From: Lingula anatina
Taxonomy: Eukaryota > Brachiopoda > Lingulata > Lingulida > Lingulidae
DNA length: 52,122 nt
Assembly: GCF_001039355.2 (NCBI RefSeq)
Contig: NW_019775769.1
Span: forward strand, 450,027 to 502,148
Reading direction: 5' to 3'
The first letter of the stretch is position 1; each line of letters opens with the position of its first letter. The translations under genes and the position numbers were made by a program. Below the pieces are notes generated by a model. That model was not told the origin of the DNA. It made no database searches and saw only the letters and a list, made by a program, of their open reading frames with translations. Of this stretch, positions 50,149 through 52,122 are shown piece after piece.

Positions 50149-52122
50149 ATTCCACCAACCCATTCTTATTCACAATGTGATAAAAATAGTTAGCATACCC
50201 AAATAAAAAGCACTTGAAAGTCATGACACTATTGACATGTCTTAAGGCATAACCTGAACCACACTTATATATATGAACTGGTAATATTCTGGCTGCCATT
50301 ACTGGGCTGCCTTTAAGTTATATCCTGGTCTGAACACAACCAGCTATTTCAAAGGAAGTTCTTTTTTTTAAAGTGGATCTTTTTTACTGAGATCAAACTT
50401 GAGAAATGGCACGCATGTAACACCCAGAATTAGATATATTTTTGATTCGAATGTTTTATTTGCCCAAAGCCCAGGATGAGATAGAGTTCACCTCATTGCT
50501 AGACTATCATTATAACAATGACACCTGAGTAGTGGGACTACTTAAGTACCTGTCACTGGGTGTTTTGCTGAATGTTTCTGTATTATAATACATAAGATAT
50601 ATCAATTATTACCACTCTACAATGTGGGATAAAGACCAAATACAAAATGTTTTTAATTCACACTATTAAATTGCAAATTGAAACTGGAATTCCTCAACAG
50701 ATATGACAGACCATGAATAAGTATTCAAAATATCCACAAAAATAAAATAATACCTATGATAAGAGGACAAAACATGAAATATTTAAAACTGATAAATCTT
50801 TAAAACAGTTTGTTTATTCAATGCATGTAGTATAGTACTGGTGGTTTGACATCGGATGATATCGAGACATCATTTTGGGGCTGGTATACTGCCAAGTAAG
50901 TGTCAATGAAAGAATAGTTGGTTTAAAAACACACATCCTAGCTCTTAGAGAACAAGGATGCATACAAATTCATTATTATTAAGATTAGCATCCATGTAAC
51001 ATTGGAAATGACAGATACTGTAAGCCGTTAAGAATACTGTCAGGTTAAAAACCCAAACAAATGACATGAGACTTAATCAAATTCAAGGCATTCATTTCAG
51101 TAGAATCTTCCAAAAATAAAGAAATTCTGCTATGGTAAATATCCATAACACAACTTCTTCAGATTTGATTAGAGCCTTGAATTTACACAGTTATGCTTAT
51201 GGCTTCTTCATCATGGAAGCATTTCCAGAAAATTATTATCAATTTCCATATGGGGACAAAAAAATATCTTATACAGAAACACGAAATCGTGTCAGATTAG
51301 CATCCACGTTATTTTAGTCCAAGTATTCATTAAGAATTTGTGTTCACATATCCCGAAGAAACTACAGGTAAAAATAGCCATAACATACATGCTGGGGATA
51401 TCTGATAACTAACACAACATTCATCTTTACCTTGATCACATTGGCAGAAACCATCCCGCCCATCACTGGTAGAGATGATGGTCTCAGGAAGAATAACTCC
51501 TTCAAATCAAGGAAATCTCTTCTACTACTGAGACACAAATCTGATCAACGGTGGAATAGAATTATACCATATGGTGATTATACCCCTCAAATCAACCCTA
51601 TTCTCAAACCCGACCCAGACGTTTGCCTTTGAAATCTGATGTAACCAAAATTTCTGTTTTGATGGTGCTCAAGCCCATATTAAAGTACCTATAAACACAG
51701 TGGCTTTTGATCTAGGGAGCAGGGATTGAAGCGCAGCATTTGCGTAATGAAGAAGCCTCCGTTAACATAATTATGGCTGCAGCCTTAATGCATCTTTGAG
51801 TGGATATAGTACAGCAATGGGACTGAAAACTCCTGGAAACCAAAGTGCCTTAAATGAAATCCCATTTGCAAAAGTTTTGTCCGTAAAATTATAGATCAAT
51901 ATTATGTGAACTTCTGCATACATGTTGCAATTATGAGGAATAAGGGGAATATGATGCCACATCTACATTATCTCTTATGGAAAACCACTTTACTTTGAAC
52001 TCTAGGAAATTAACCTTTTAATGGCAACCCCCCTCTGACATCCTGTTCACCCCCATTTTAACTGCAGGATTGCCATGGGAGGGGTGCTGTGGAGGTGGGG
52101 TGCAGGTGTGGAATCAAAGCAC
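49129..52122. other. Upstream DNA of the peptidase gene, no other gene supported
   Basis: The bases just above 49128 should include the 5' UTR; the frame is open up to a TAG near 49250 without another ATG. Further right there is a (CT)n run (50114-50143) and short open frames with no recognisable domain or splice context. An alternative first exon of the peptidase gene could lie here but cannot be picked out. Confidence 0.45.

Overview
This window is intron-rich, AT-rich animal nuclear DNA. It has long introns, many microsatellites, small inverted-repeat elements, one broken LINE, one solo-LTR candidate and several assembly gaps (runs of N at 6087-6162 and 29473-29597, single Ns at 23188 and 28516). 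The gene set (a DPP4/6/10-family peptidase, a six-cysteine Shisa/VOPP1-like membrane protein, a galactose 3-O-sulfotransferase and an extended-synaptotagmin-like first exon) fits a marine invertebrate, probably a lophotrochozoan such as a mollusc. The species cannot be fixed from the sequence alone.

Layout, left to right. (1) 1-3.1 kb: first coding exon of a minus-strand protein with an N-terminal membrane hairpin; the rest of that gene lies to the left. (2) 3.1-6.7 kb: no gene recognised, but it holds a perfect 74-bp palindrome, a 61-bp direct duplication and a possible tRNA-derived element. (3) 6.7-11.4 kb: a large imperfect inverted duplication. The left arm carries an intact galactose 3-O-sulfotransferase exon (minus), the spacer carries its signal-anchor first exon, and the right arm carries a decayed copy on the plus strand. 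(4) 11.5-13.2 kb: a broken L1/Tx1-like non-LTR retrotransposon. (5) 15.3-28.5 kb: a minus-strand gene for a Shisa-like, PPxY-tailed membrane protein. Its RG/RS-rich, cysteine and transmembrane exons occur twice in tandem, each copy ending at a single N, so this is either a real cassette duplication or two haplotypes placed end to end. A 38-40 bp minisatellite at one splice donor repeats that donor several times. (6) 32.7-49.1 kb: a complete 24-exon minus-strand dipeptidyl-peptidase gene (855 residues). I could join it exon by exon with every splice phase consistent. It has the DPP6/DPP10-type membrane anchor but keeps the full Ser-Asp-His triad and Glu-Glu motif of active DPP4. (7) 49.1-52.1 kb: upstream DNA with no supported gene.

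The genes do not form a pathway. The peptidase, the Shisa-like protein and the sulfotransferase are all predicted to act in the secretory or plasma membrane system, but nothing here shows that they work together. Three families of short inverted-repeat elements recur through the introns, two of them directly beside splice donors of the peptidase gene. Exon joins were made by eye from GT-AG signals, reading frame and family resemblance; no alignment or expression data were available.
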